From Sacculina carcini (Eukaryota > Arthropoda > Thecostraca > Sacculinidae): a DNA stretch of 64,000 nt. Shown here piece after piece: positions 20,786 to 32,257 of this stretch. The DNA lies in NCBI GenBank assembly GCA_916048095.2, contig OU696594.1, forward strand, positions 530,001 to 594,000, in the 5' to 3' direction. Below the pieces are notes generated by a model. It did no database searches. It saw nothing but the letters and a program-made list of their open reading frames with translations, and was not told the origin of the DNA. A program made the translations under genes and the position numbers. Each line of letters opens with the position of its first letter. Position 1 is the stretch's first letter.

Positions 20786-22483
20786 TATTGCAACTTAGCA
20801 CTAGTTAAACTTGTGAAAAAGTAAAGAATCCAGCCATTCAAATGCACACAAACATGCATGACTAGAGCTGTGATCACGGCACATCGATCACAGCTGACGT
20901 GTCGCCTACAAGGAATGTGAAACCCATACAGGTGTAAACCAGGCGAGAAAGATGCTTCCTAAGTTTGTTTGTATCGAACGAAATGTGCGTTATAATACCG
21001 GATGTAAGTGAGCCATTGATGTGGATATTGATGTGTCTTGATGTGTGGACAGTGTGTACATTGATGAATCTTGTCATATTTGTGCGCAAACCGTGCTTTC
21101 ACTCAGAGTCTGCTATGACTGAAATCAGCATGCTGACATGGTTGTACGCCGCTAAGGAAAAATATTTTGTCAGTAAAACTGCCAGCGCCAGCATCTCAAT
21201 TAGTGTTCGAGCTCTTTAGTTGAATCTATTGAGGTCCAGCGTGTGTAATTCAGCTGAGTACTTCGCAGCCAACAGGCCCAGTAATGGAGATGGAAAGGTG
21301 CCTAGAGGAACCCCACGTCTCTCGAGAAGTGAATCGATTATCATGATGGAGGGATGGAACTATGTTGCTGCCTAGACTAAGTTAAGTGGCCACCAGATTT
21401 GTGTATACGCCGGCATCTTCCGTTCCATCTGAACGTATATTTTCATAAGCCGGTGAATTGATATAACCCGGCGGAGCAGAATTTCATTGGGCGAATTCTA
21501 CAATCCCACAGCCCCTGTCCACCCAGCAGAAAATGATAGTACCAGATATCAGTCATGAGTTGTACCATGCATTCTAGGGAGGTGGCCCTCTCTAATACGT
21601 CTTACGTCCTTGTGTCATAGCGTGGAGAGGGTCGGTTCTGCGGTGGCAGCGAGCTGCACGGGGCACGCCTGTGTGTTCATAAGCTTCGGCTTCTTCCCGT
21701 GTAGCAGCTGCCACTTAAGCATTTAACCTTTAACAGACAGAACAGTCTCACAGAAGAAAACACAAATATAATTAATTTTTGAATAAGATATGCAATGTAT
21801 ATACAAGTACATTGTATACTTGTACATTTATTATTTAGCACATGACTGATATAGACTTGATAATGCTGTGTATGTCTTCATTGAGTATTAAAGTGTATGC
21901 CTCCTAATTACAGGGCCATAGCAAGGAATTATATGCTTCACTCACCCAAAAACCAATTTAAAAGCCCCACAAAAATTAAATTAAAAAAACTTTGAATTTA
22001 CTATTGAATTTTAACTAAGTGAGAATCTCCACTAAAATTAAACTGATAAAATGTTGAATTTACCATATAATTTTCATTTTTTATAAATATTTGACAATAT
22101 TTTCCCAGCCACACGTTCATCTATGCCAGCTCTCTTTTGTGTTTTCTCCCCTTGAGTGCCTTCCAAACATTATTATTATTATTGAACAAAACAAACAAAA
22201 TGACGCAGGAAGAGCGCAAGCGCTATAAACTGCATCATGCAGCCCCTGCGCACTTTGAGGGGTCCCAACCTATGCGCACAGAAAATATCACTTCTTGTCC
22301 AAGCGAAACCGGTTCCGGAACCGGTTCCAACGGTTCCACTTGCCTACGGATCCGGAACCGTGAGTATCAATGTTTATGGTTCTTGTCCAGCCCTACTTAT
22401 TGGATGATACCATTGCAACCTAGTGACCAGATGGACTTGATGACTAGTATCTACGGTATATGTACCCCTCTGTATATTTCCAT
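20786..22483. other. No gene recognised
   Basis: Mixed-composition unique sequence. A GC-richer stretch at 21,230-21,730 (ending CGTGTAGCAGCTGCCACTTA) looks like a possible 3' end of an old element but has no readable protein. At 22,310-22,345 a GGTTCCGGAACC-type short palindromic repeat occurs. No supported feature. Confidence 0.4.
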
Positions 22484-23447
22484 ACAGGGTGCTCCAAAAA
22501 AAATGTAACTACTTTGATTGACTGTAATAAATCTGTTGGGGCCTGCATGGACTTTCATTTTCAGGTTACATAGTCAATTAGGTTGGATTTTTTATAAGTC
22601 TTTGCTTTTCAGATTGCATGCAAAATTTACACGCTAGAGCAGAAGTTGAAAATCGTCCAACTCTTGTATGAAACAAAGTCACCTACTGAAGTAGGCCGTC
22701 GGTTCAACACACACCAGGGATACAAATCCAAGTCTGATTGTGTAGCACTTACAAATTTGGAAATACAGAGGATTGTGATGTATTTTGAAAAGGAAAAGAC
22801 CCTGGATAACGTCAACAAGGGAAGAAGTGGCCGGCGATCGATCATCACTCCTGAGAAGCGGGAGCAAGTCCGTGAGTCGGTGGTTAACAGTCCAAAGAAA
22901 CCTTACCAAATCCGCGCTCAAGAATTGGCTCTCTCTCGAACTACGCTTTTGAGAGTTATGAAGAAGGACCTGCAGCTGTTCCAATTCAGAATTACAACTC
23001 ACCATGTACTGCAGGAACAGGACAAAGAGAAGATAATCCAGATGTGCGACTGGCTGAATGAAAAGCTCGAGCAAACTTCCACCTGGCTCAATAACAGAAA
23101 TCCACTTAATTTGTGGTTCTGGGGAGCAGCAAAGGGAAAGGTCTATGCCAACAGACCTTAAACACTGGCTGATGTAAAACAGAATGTGACAGCTTATGCA
23201 GCTGAAGTCACCGGTGAGACATGGAAAAAGTCGGCCATTTCTGCAAAGTCAGAATTTCTGCGTTCGCGTGAAAGCATGTTTTAATAAAAACGGTGCTCAT
23301 ATCGAACATGTGGCTACCAGAAGTTTGCTTAACTTTCAAACATAATCCAAACTTGTTTACTTTATGAATCTCGCGTATTTAGCTTGTCATTCAAAATCTG
23401 TTTGAATAAAGACCAATGAAAGTAGTTACATTTTTGGAGCACCCTGT
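22484..23447 (+). mobile_element. Mariner/Tc-like DNA transposon, internally deleted
   Basis: Terminal inverted repeats start ACAGGGTGCTCCAAAAA on the left (22,484-22,514) and match the right end (23,417-23,447) for ~28 bp, with a 3-base length difference in the A-run. Length 964 bp, shorter than a full mariner. A clear TA duplication is not visible (flanks AT / GT). Confidence 0.8.
22622..23284 (+). pseudogene. Mariner-like transposase remnant (helix-turn-helix part)
   Basis: Coding can be followed from KIYTLEQKLKIVQLLYETKS (22,622 onward). It continues VGRRFNTHQG, KGRSGRRSIITPEKREQVRE and SRTTLLRVMKKDLQL to QMCDWLNEKL. This is the N-terminal HTH (DUF4817-type) and second HTH region of an insect/marine mariner-like transposase family. 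The catalytic DD(E/D) core is missing: the text jumps from the end of the second HTH region to WGAAKGKVYANRP, a C-terminal motif. A TAA at 23,159 interrupts it, and in-frame coding continues (TLADVKQNVTAYAAEVTGE) to a second stop at 23,282. Non-functional. Confidence 0.75.
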
Positions 23448-23660
23448 GTAATTGGCCTTCTCAAAATTCTGACCAGCTAGTACATATACAAAGCGCTGCT
23501 TGAAAATGGTACTTAATGTATTGTCAATCTGTTTTTATTCAGTACGTCAAAGCAATTTAATTCAAATTTCCGCAAAATATATTTCCCCAAAACACACAAG
23601 TACATTATGACTGACCCAATGACATATACGAGATATACGAGATATAGATATATAGATATA
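23448..23660. other. No feature recognised
   Basis: AT-rich unique sequence between the mariner right end and a GATATA-rich tract. Confidence 0.4.
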
Positions 23661-23669
23661 TATGATATA

Positions 23670-23850
23670 AGATGAAGTTCAAGCACTGCTTGATAAAGCC
23701 GATAAGAGTATCAAGCACTGCTTGATAAAGCCGTAAGGCGAAACGTTGTGGTAAAAAAAATAAATATTGTGTCTGAAGAAGTTCAACTTCATCTTATATC
23801 ATTTATCCACCAGACACGTGAGTACTCCATACCTTTTGGATCTAAATAGA
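23670..23850 (+). mobile_element. Second Penelope-like family, pLTR-like fragment
   Basis: The segment CTTGATAAAGCCG...GGCGAAACGTTGTGG, then GTGTCTGAAGAAGTTCAAC and CACCAGACACGTGAGTACTC, is the same as at 9,090-9,215. A short duplication (ATCAAGCACTGCTTGATAAA) precedes it. The fragment is bounded by ATAGATA-type low-complexity sequence. Confidence 0.45.
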
Positions 23851-24045
23851 TATATATGTATATAGACGTATAGATATATAGATACGAGATATAGATACGA
23901 TATATTTATATATATAAATATATGTATGTAGACGATAAGAAATTATTTTTTTCTTCAGTTTTTTCAGTTGTATCATGTATTGTGTGTATGCGAGTGTGTG
24001 AGTGAGTGATACATAAATAATCACTCGAATTTCAGCTATATTCTG

Positions 24046-24051
24046 TGATTT
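24046..24051 (-). promoter_or_regulatory. Possible poly(A) signal AATAAA
   Basis: AATAAA on the minus strand, ~65 nt past the stop of the exon-like ORF A. In AT-rich DNA this hexamer is common, so the assignment rests on position only. Confidence 0.3.
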
Positions 24052-24117
24052 ATTGACATGAAGCCGGCCTGTCATCCTTCTGCAATGAACGTTGCTGGTG
24101 TTATGGACGTGTTGATT

Positions 24118-24723
24118 TTACTCGTTGTATGGTTTCTTATCCGGCTGACGCATGTCGGCTTTCACTGCAGTGGTCTCGCTGTCGGGGTAGAGCGTCGACA
24201 ATTCAGCGTTGACTTGTCGGATGTAATGTATCCACCATCTCCAATCTGTGACAGCATGAGCCAACGAGGCGGAAGCTTTGTCCAAAGTATCGCCGATAGC
24301 AAACAGTCGATTGACAATTATATTTTTCTCGCCATAATCCCCGAATCCATGGGTCGTTTTACCGTAAGATTGTTGCGGCCTCATTTGATAATGACGATCA
24401 ATTTGCTTCACCACTTCATATCTTAGGTTTTCCAAACATTGTCTAGTATAATTAAAACTGTCACCTATGTTCCAGAGTTCTTCCAATTGGTCTTGCATAT
24501 TTGTTTTCAAAGTAGATTCGTTTTCATTAGAATTACCTAGCCGGAATTTCTGCCAATAATTGTAGTTTCTGGAAGCATATATCTCCAAATCGGTTATATT
24601 TTCATTCATATTGTGTATTATGACGTTCACATTATGCTCGAGTTGCTCGAGTTGCTTGAGTACCTCGAGCTGTTGCATTAATTTGTCTGATTGTACATAT
24701 GAGTTTCTTCCATCTCCGGCAAT
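24118..24723 (-). CDS. Unrecognised exon-like ORF, copy A
   Basis: On the minus strand a pyrimidine-rich TTTTGATTTCAG (acceptor at 24,724-24,735) is followed by an open frame of ~201 codons: IAGDGRNSYVQSDKLMQQLE, then ITDLEIYASRNYNYWQKF, STLKTNMQDQLEELWNIGD, SFNYTRQCLENLRYEVV, HGFGDYGEKN and WWIHYIRQVNAELSTLYPDS, with a stop at 24,118. It looks helical and rich in Gln/Asn/Leu, with a Trp-centred motif near the end. An AATAAA lies ~65 nt downstream (24,046-24,051, minus), so it may be a terminal exon. I know no matching domain. A second related copy lies at 32,529-33,290. It could be a host gene family or an accessory ORF carried by the adjacent Helitron-like element. Confidence 0.5.
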   Translation of the reverse strand: MAGDGRNSYVQSDKLMQQLEVLKQLEQLEHNVNVIIHNMNENITDLEIYASRNYNYWQKFRLGNSNENESTLKTNMQDQLEELWNIGDSFNYTRQCLENLRYEVVKQIDRHYQMRPQQSYGKTTHGFGDYGEKNIIVNRLFAIGDTLDKASASLAHAVTDWRWWIHYIRQVNAELSTLYPDSETTAVKADMRQPDKKPYNE

Positions 24724-24850
24724 CTGAAATCAAAATTGGCAACATAATACAGGCGTTATAATGCTATACATCGTCCTAATAATGACATCAATGTAATTGC
24801 CGGAAGTTAGGCATCGATTTTCCGAACACAGAAAACGTAAATGTATACTA

Positions 24851-25285
24851 CTAGCATTAAAACCCGCCCGTTGTGGGGAACAATTAATACAAATCTTGCA
24901 AATTATAAAATAAATAAGGTAAGCTCATAAAAACCTTTATTCAATTAAAAAGTCTAAATTTCATTATTTTTAATTATATTTTGACTAAATATTTTCACTC
25001 AGCCCGCCTCATATTTAAACCCACCCGACGAGCGGAATAATTCAAAACTCGTTCACGATCTGTTCTGGATCTTGTAGTCAAATTCATTAGTTTTGTATAT
25101 GAATTCATTCTATACGGTGAAATTGAAAATTTTATTGTCTATAGTTGCTGCCCGCGGGACATTTTTATTTCATAAAAATGAGACATCGCTTCGTTTGCGT
25201 TTGAAGCCCCTGATCTATACCATTGAGCAAGCGCAATTATGTCACCTCATATCCAAGCATACATACACACAGAGCGACAGATTGT
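24851..25285 (-). mobile_element. Helitron-like non-autonomous element
   Basis: The minus-strand 3' end is box plus GGTTTTAATGCTAG (CTAG at 24,851-24,854), then T. It has an internal second box near 25,025. The head reads CTGTCGCTCTGTGTGTATG at 25,275. It adjoins exon copy A, 128 bp from the splice acceptor, as the copy at 33,418 adjoins exon copy B. Confidence 0.5.
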
Positions 25286-25735
25286 GGCGTCATACTTTGT
25301 ATGTTAGTGTGTCGCCGTTTGTATGTTTGCGAGCGTGTGTTAGTGTGTCCTGTTGTGTGTGTGTGTACGTATCGCCCGTTTGTGTGCGTGTCTGGTGTGT
25401 ATGTATGCCAAGTGAATAGTATGTCTGTGTGTAGTTAGTCTTCGGCCACTTGTGTGTGTTCTGGATGTATGTGTCTACTTAACTGGTATGTCTGTGTGTA
25501 TGCACTTGTACTGTTGACTGCGTGTGAGCGGGTGTGTGAGTATGACCGTGTGAATGATCATGTGATCGTGTGAAAGGTCATGTGACCGAGCATATATAAC
25601 CCGGCACAATTCCGGTCACCAGGCAATTGTTCGCTGGTATTTGCCGTGATAAGAATATACTGTTGTCGTGCATCTGACTCTAAAATTCAATGTGGTCTAC
25701 GCCACCACAGATAATTTCTTTTATATATACATAAA
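25286..25735. other. TG-rich low-complexity stretch, no gene
   Basis: TGTGTG/GTGTGT-rich degenerate sequence at 25,290-25,600, then unique sequence. The open stretches here follow the repeats. Confidence 0.5.
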
Positions 25736-25737
25736 AG

Positions 25738-25739
<2 letters not shown>

Positions 25740-25795
<56 letters not shown>
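25740..25795. repeat. (TA)n microsatellite
   Basis: About 55 bp of TA. Confidence 0.95.
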
Positions 25796-25798
<3 letters not shown>

Positions 25799-25847
25799 GA
25801 TCCAAAATGTATGGAGTACAAAAGTGTCTGGTGGATAAATGATATAT

Positions 25848-26022
25848 GATGAAGTTGAACTTATTCAGACACAAGTATGTATTTTTTTTATTACCACATC
25901 GTTTCGCCTTACGGCTTTATCAAGCAGTCTGATAAAGCTGCTTGATAAAGCCGTAAGGCGAAACGTTGTGGTAATAATAAACAAATACATACTTGTGTCT
26001 GAAGAAGTTCAACTTCATCTTA
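25848..26022. repeat. Inverted repeat of the second Penelope-like pLTR fragment
   Basis: Left arm (TGAAGTTGAACTTATTCAGA ... TCGCCTTACGGCTTTATCAAG) and right arm (CTTGATAAAGCCGTAAGGCGA ... TCTGAAGAAGTTCAACTTCA) are reverse complements over ~80 bp. A ~12-bp spacer sits near 25,929-25,940. Confidence 0.8.
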
Positions 26023-26026
26023 TATC

Positions 26027-26032
<6 letters not shown>

Positions 26033-26096
<64 letters not shown>

Positions 26097-26098
26097 TT
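26033..26098. repeat. (TA)n microsatellite with TATG
   Basis: TA repeats just left of the box that carries the I-clade LINE. Confidence 0.95.
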
Positions 26099-26868
26099 GA
26101 GCCCGCCCGTCCCCCTGCGGTAGGGGGGTTAGAATTCTGCCGCCGTAGCTGCCGCGTGTCGTAAAAGGCGACTAAAGGCAGACATGTCTGGTCAGGTTTC
26201 GGTCTGCTACTGGTAACATGTAACCCGGTACAACCAGCCACATGGTCGGAATGTCGGCGACTAATCCGGCCCCCCACTGGTCTATGCCAGTGAGGAGGGT
26301 GGCCAGACACCCAGCAGGAAGAAAAATAAGACCTGTCAAAGGGCGGATGAGGTGTTTAGAAGCCAACGGCCATCTGGAAACCCTCCCCCGTCGGATCGGC
26401 AAACAAGATCCTGGCCGCTGAGTGTCACGTCGCCCGGGGTATAGTGGTGGCGTGACGCAACACTCGTCTTTGGCCTGCGCGTCGAACCCCGACGGGGCCG
26501 CTGTTTGGCGCCTCGACAGTGGAGAGAATGGTCTGACGCCGGCACGGGTGGCCGGATACGGCTCAAGAGGGTCAAGGGTGAGGTGCCTGGTGCTCGAGGG
26601 GGGTCCCGCCCGGTAAAGTGTCCGCCGTTTGCAGTGGGGCTGCAGCTGCCGGGTCCAGATGGACCGGTGGGGGTCACTGGTCCGGGCCCGGCGCTGTAGC
26701 TCCCGCGGCCTCGTACCGGGCGGAGCTCGCAGCGAGCTCAGGGGTATTCGGTGCCCGTGCAGCGCGCACCACCACTGGCGTGGTATCCCATGCTGGCTCT
26801 GCCCGTCCCCCCAGTAGGGCCCCGTGCAGAGATGGGTGGTCGTGCGCGCAGAGACAAACAAAAAATTA

Positions 26869-28506
26869 ATGGCTTCAAAACCTACAACCACCCCAACTGC
26901 TGGTCGTCCATCGGGCGATCGGCCACGGCCGCCGAAAGGTGGCCGTACTCTGAGAAACGACCAGGACGACACTCGTGTTGTTCCCACTCCGATGGTGTTG
27001 GTGTTTGCCAGCACCGATGAGAAGAAGAAGCTGTCATCCTTGAACCCGTTCCGTCGTCTGGATGGATTCAGGAACATCGGAGACGTGCCTCTCGAAGCCA
27101 GCCGGCAGAGAGATGGTTCGTTGATGGTGAAATACGGCACTGAGAAGGCAGCAGCCCGCGCGATAAAGGCAACCGCTTTCCGATATTGCGTGGGTAAGGG
27201 CGAAAACAAGCGTTGGGTGAGCACCCACATCTCGGTGTGTGCGCACTCGACATTGAACCACGCCAGAGGTGTTCTGTTCTGTCGTGCGCTAGAGGGTGTT
27301 GATAACGATGAAATTTGCGACGGTTTGTCATCCCAGGGTGTCATCCGTGTGGAGCGCATCGTCCGACGGCGTGAGGGTAGCGAGGTGCCAACCCACTCTT
27401 TCTTCCTCACGCTTAACGGTGCTGTTCTGCCGGATGACATCAAGATCGGTGACATCCGTCAGCGTATCCGTGTCCGCCCCTACGTACCCAACCCAATGCG
27501 ATGCTACAGGTGCCAACGTTTCGGGCATACGAGCTCCCTCTGCAACCGTGCTGAGATCTGCGGACGCTGCTCATCCGAACGGCACACCGCTGCTGATTGC
27601 GACAATGAGTATTTCTGCGTCAATTGCAGGAGCAGCGGTCATGCGTCCTCGTCGCGTGACTACCCGGAATGGCCCAAAGAAAAGGAGATTCTTGCCATTC
27701 GCGCTGCCCAGCGCTGCAGTTTCGGTGAGGCGCGTGCTGTATATCGCAGCTCGCATCCATCAGGCCCGTCCTATGTCGGCGTAGTCACGAAGTCGGCTCA
27801 GCCTCCACAGTCTGTCGACTTTTTTCTGGAGAAGCTTACTGTTGGAGACTTCTTGAAGCTGGCGGGACGAATGGGCTTGAAGCTGGTTGTACCTGAGGCT
27901 GACAAACTTGAGAATGAACCAAAACCGGTTGATCGGCGGTCTGAGGGGACTGCCGTGCCGCGGACGCCAACGGCCGCACCCCAGCGGTCCCAGGCGTCCT
28001 TGACCTAGCGGCCCCAGACGGCCGCAACCCAGCGGCCCAAAGTGGCCACTCCCCAGCAGCCTGAAAAGGCTGCTGAGCGGCGACCTCAGCGGGTCGCCGA
28101 TCGGCCGGTCAACCGGCCGATGGACCGCGCTGGCAAATCGGCAGCGATGCCGGTTAGTCAGGGCGGCAAAAAACCGGCCGCTCAGCAGGCTTCCAAGCCA
28201 GCAGAGCGGTCGTCTCCGAACCGGAGGAAATCCGGAGACTGGACGGTGGTTCAGCACAAGAGCCGCCGTTCGGTAAAGTCAGCCTCGCCGAGGAGTGACC
28301 GGCGAGCATCTCCCGGTCACAAAGCGAGCGCGGTCCCTGCATCTCCGCGCTCGGCGGTTGCTAGCGCACCGCCTTCCGCACACGACGGAGCGACTCCCAC
28401 CACTGCCATGGAGGTGGAGAGTTCCTCTAAGCGGAAGCTCTCGGCCTCTCCAAGTGGGTCCCCACCTGACGCGGAGAGAGGACGATCGGCCAAGCGATGC
28501 GATTAG
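26869..28506 (+). pseudogene. I-clade LINE ORF1, Gag-like zinc-knuckle protein with one stop
   Basis: ATG at 26,869 (MASKPTTTPTAGRPSGD). The middle carries three zinc knuckles: CYRCQRFGHTSSLC, CGRCSSERHTAADC and CVNCRSSGHASSSRDYPEW. In the third the usual last Cys is Tyr, so that knuckle is probably broken. KEKEILAIRAAQRCSFGEAR follows, typical of I/Jockey Gag proteins. A TAG at 28,006 falls in the Pro/Ala-rich tail; the frame stays open beyond it to 28,504, through a basic region (RRKSGDWTVVQHKSRRSVKS). The protein would bind element RNA in the cytoplasm. ORF2 begins 86 bp later. Confidence 0.87.
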
Positions 28507-28591
28507 GTACCTGTGCAGCCTGGTTGTTAGTGTATATGTGCCTTTTTAACGGGAGTATTTATTTGTATTTTATTCTATCATATTTATTTGT

Positions 28592-31500
28592 ATGTCCATT
28601 TTACAAGGGAATATTAGAGGTATTAGACCAAATATTAATGATTTACTGCATATTTTACACTGCCGACAATCATCGATTTTATCAATACAGGAGACTAAGC
28701 TTTTAAATTCTTCGTAATATATTATTCAGGATTTTAATGTTTATAGATATGATAATCCCAGCTCGACTATAGCCCACGGCGGGGCTATGCTGGCTGTTCG
28801 CACCAGTGTACCCTGTCGCCGCCTGCATATTCAGTCGGATTTGCAGGTGTTTGCGGTTCGGTGCTGGCTGGGTGGTAGGGAGGTGAGTGTGTGCTCATTG
28901 TACCTGCCGCCTGGTCGCCCGTTCCCAAGGGCTGACGTCGAGTTTTTAATCAGTTCACTTCAACCCCCTTTTTATGTGTTAGGCGATTTTAATGCTCACA
29001 TCCCTTTTTGGGGTTGTGATGCATATTGTAGCCGTGGTTATATTATGGAGGATATTTTAACTGTTTTAGACATAGGTATTTTAAACACAGGCACATATAC
29101 GCATTGCACCATGCCATCGGGAAGCATGTCCGCTCTGGACCTCAGTCTGTGCAGTCCCAGTCTGCAGGCATCCACGAGCTGGACCGTTGAGAATAGTCTG
29201 TATGGGAGTGACCACTTCCCTGTATGGATCTGTCTCAATGAGGTACCTAGGTTGGGAACACGACCACCGAGATGGAATTTCAAACGAGCTGATTGGGTCC
29301 GCTATGATTGCTTGACACTGGAAGCCGTGGGCAGCCCCACACTTCAACCCAGCGTCGAAGATTTTACTGAGGCCATTGTCACCTGTGCCAAACAGAGCAT
29401 TCCGCGTACGGCATCGCGTCCCCGGCGGCGTCCTGTCCCTTGGTGGACAGACGCGTGTTCTGCGGCGTTGCGAGAGCGACGTCGTTGCTGGGGTCGCTTC
29501 CGGCGCAACAGCACGGTGGCAAACAAACTTTGTTTTCGCCACGCTCGCGCACAGGCTCGATGGACCTTTCGCGAGGCGAAGCGGGCCTCGTGGGTGTCCT
29601 ATGTGTCCAGCATTGATAGGCATTGTCCTATATCCACCATATGTGACCGTATAAAGCGCATCTCTGGGAAGTACCGTCCCACTCCACTGCCTTCTCTGAA
29701 GATCAGTGGCGTGGACGTGATAAATCCGGAGCATGCTGCTGACGAAATTGGCCGATATTTAGCGGAGCGCTGTCGTGCAAACGTAGACGACCCTGATTTT
29801 GCGGCGATCAAACAGCAGTGCGAGAGATCACCCGTTGATTTCTCCACTAACTGTCAGCTGCCAATCAACAGCGATTTTTCAGCATCTGAGTTGAGAACAA
29901 GCTTGCGATCGCTTCGCGATGTGGCTGAAGGCCCTGATGAGGTTCACAACCTCATGCTGAAACGTCTGTCGCCCGCAGTGCTGTCCACTTTGCTGCAGGT
30001 CTTCAATGATCTGTGGAATGGTGGACAGCTTCCAGCCTCCTGGCGACGGGCAATCGTGATACCCATCACAAAACAGGGCAAATCGGGCGATCACCCGTCT
30101 GACTATCGCCCGATATCGCTGACCTCCAGTCTCTGCAAACTGTTTGAGAAAATGGTTTGCAGACGGCTGGTATGGCTTCTGGAACGCGGTCGGCTGTTCA
30201 ATGATGCTCAGTGCGGATTTCGCCAAGGTCGCTCAACGTTAGACTACTTGGTGACCATTGACTCTCGCGTACGTGAAAGTTTCGCGCGAGGTCACCACGT
30301 CGGGGCGATATTGTTTGACATCGAGAAGGCATATGACACCACATGGCGACATGGTATTCTTCGCAAACTGCATCGCTGTGGTGTCAGAGGCAACATGGGG
30401 AGTTTCGTACACAATTTCCTTTTGCACCGCACATTCTGTGTGCGTGTGGGGAACTCCTTGTCTCGTCCGTTCGATCAGGCAGAAGGCGTTCCACAGGGTA
30501 GTATGCTCAGCGTGGCCCTTTTTGCCATAATGATCAACGACATTGACAATCATTTGCCTCCCTCGATTGGACGGTCTCTATTTGTGGACGATTTTGCCGT
30601 ATGGTGTTTTTCCCGCAGCACTGTTGCTGTCCAGCGTCAACTGTAGCTGGCGGTAAATAAAATAGAGACTTGGGGAACGCGTAACGGCTTCCGCTCCTCG
30701 ACGTCCAAAACGGTCGGTGTACACTTCTGCCGCCGTCGAGGTGCCTGCCCTGACATGGAAGTGGAATTGTACGGCAGTGCTGTCTCATTCCAACGCACGG
30801 TTCGGTTTTTAGGGGTCACGCTGGACTCGCGCTTGACCTACACCGACCATATTTCACAGCTGAGAACCACATGTCTAAAGGCACCGAATATGCTGAAGAC
30901 TGTTTCCCGCATGCGGTGTGGAGCAGATCGACAGTCCATTCTCCTTCTGTACCGCTCGTTAGTCAGGTCACGTCTCGATTACGCAAGCATTGTATATGAT
31001 CTGGCTTCGGAGTCAGCAAAAAGCCGTTTGAATGTCGTACACCACGCAGGGATACGCATTGCCACCGGCGCGTTTCGCACGTCGCCAATCGTCAGCCTCC
31101 TCGTTGAGGCTGATGAGGCTCCGCTGGCGCTCCGTCGTCAAGAGCTGGGCATGCGTTATTCTTGCAAGCTGGCAAGCACCCATGAGAACTCCGCGTATGA
31201 CGTGGTATTTTCCCAGCATGTGCCTGAGCAGCAGCACCTTCCAGGACCTCAGTGTTCTGTGCTGTTTTGCAGCAAAATGAAGGCACTGCTGGAGTCATGC
31301 GGGATGGGTGCTAACGACATCCTCAGACAAGAATACACGGCGGAGTCACCCTGGGAATTGGTCACACCCGAGGTTGACGTCTCGCTAGCAGCTCTGCCGA
31401 AACACCGTACAGTGCCCAGTGTGCTTCGCTCAAACACACTGGAGCGAATTCATTCTTACGGACGGTATACTGCCGTGTACACTGATGGATCTAAGTCGGC

Positions 31501-32257
31501 CAATGGTGTGGGCTGTGCGTTCGTAAGTGGAGGTACGTGCCGCTCGAGCACGCTGCCACCGAGCGCCTCCATTTACACGGCTGAACATCATGCTATCCTG
31601 CTGGCCCTGGTTTTTATTCGCTCATCTTCTATTTCATTGTTTTTAGTTTTATCTGACTCCCTTAGTGCTTTAACTTCATTATCGTCTTTCTCCTTACATC
31701 CATTTATACAGAGGATTTTTATCTCTCTTGACATCATCCACCACCAGGGCAAGCATGTAAAGTTCTGCTGGATTCCGGCCCATATTGGTATTTTGGGCAA
31801 CGAGCGAGCTGATAGAGCCGCAAAAAGAGCTGCTGAAAGAGACTTATATTCATTTTATTTTAACTTTCCCATTCCGTATTCGGACTTTTATCCTATTATA
31901 CATCGTTTTATCCGTTCTCGCTGGCAGCTCTCCTTGGACGAATGTAGTTCTAACAAATTAAAAGCTGTGAAGCCCGAAATCGGACATTGGATGTGCTCTT
32001 GTCGCCGGAAGAGGTCCGAGGAAGTGGCGCTCTGTCGTCTGCGTGTGGGTCACACGTACGATGCGCATCGCCATCTTCTACTCGGACAACCTCAACCCAC
32101 GTGCGGCGCATGTAATGCACGTATCTCCGTACAGCACATCCTGGTGGAATGCCCATCATTCTCAGAGGCGCGTCAACCTTTTCTTGGATCCGTTCGGACT
32201 ATTCACGATGTTCTCGGACAGGAGCAATCGGCGGTCATTGAGGGCCGCATTTTTTAG
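28592..32257 (+). pseudogene. I-clade LINE ORF2, endonuclease-RT-RNase H, two stops
   Basis: ATG at 28,592 (MSILQGNIRGIRPNINDLL). Stops occur at 28,715 (TAA) and 30,644 (TAG, probably from CAG); all pieces share one frame over 1,222 codons. APE motifs: ILSIQETKLL, YLPPGRPF, LGDFNAHIPFWG and SDHFPVWI. RT motifs: SDYRPISLTSSLCKLFE, CGFRQGRSTLDYL, FDIEKAYDTTW, EGVPQGSMLS and FVDDFAVW as the catalytic box. RNase H motifs: YTDGSKSANGVGCAF, AEHHAIL, LSDSLSAL and WIPAHIGILGNERADRAAK, with the D-E-D-H/D set present. A C-terminal zinc-like segment (CGAC...HILVEC) follows. RNase H places it in the I group. Only the two nonsense mutations separate it from a coding copy. Confidence 0.9.

Noticed and set aside
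25290-25600. Short plus-strand ORFs next to the Helitron-like element
   Set aside because: They follow TG-rich low-complexity sequence and are not shared by the sister element at 33.4-33.8 kb.
26172-27455. A 427-codon minus-strand frame
   Set aside because: It is the shadow of the GC-rich 5' UTR and ORF1 of the I-clade LINE on the plus strand; no domain is visible.
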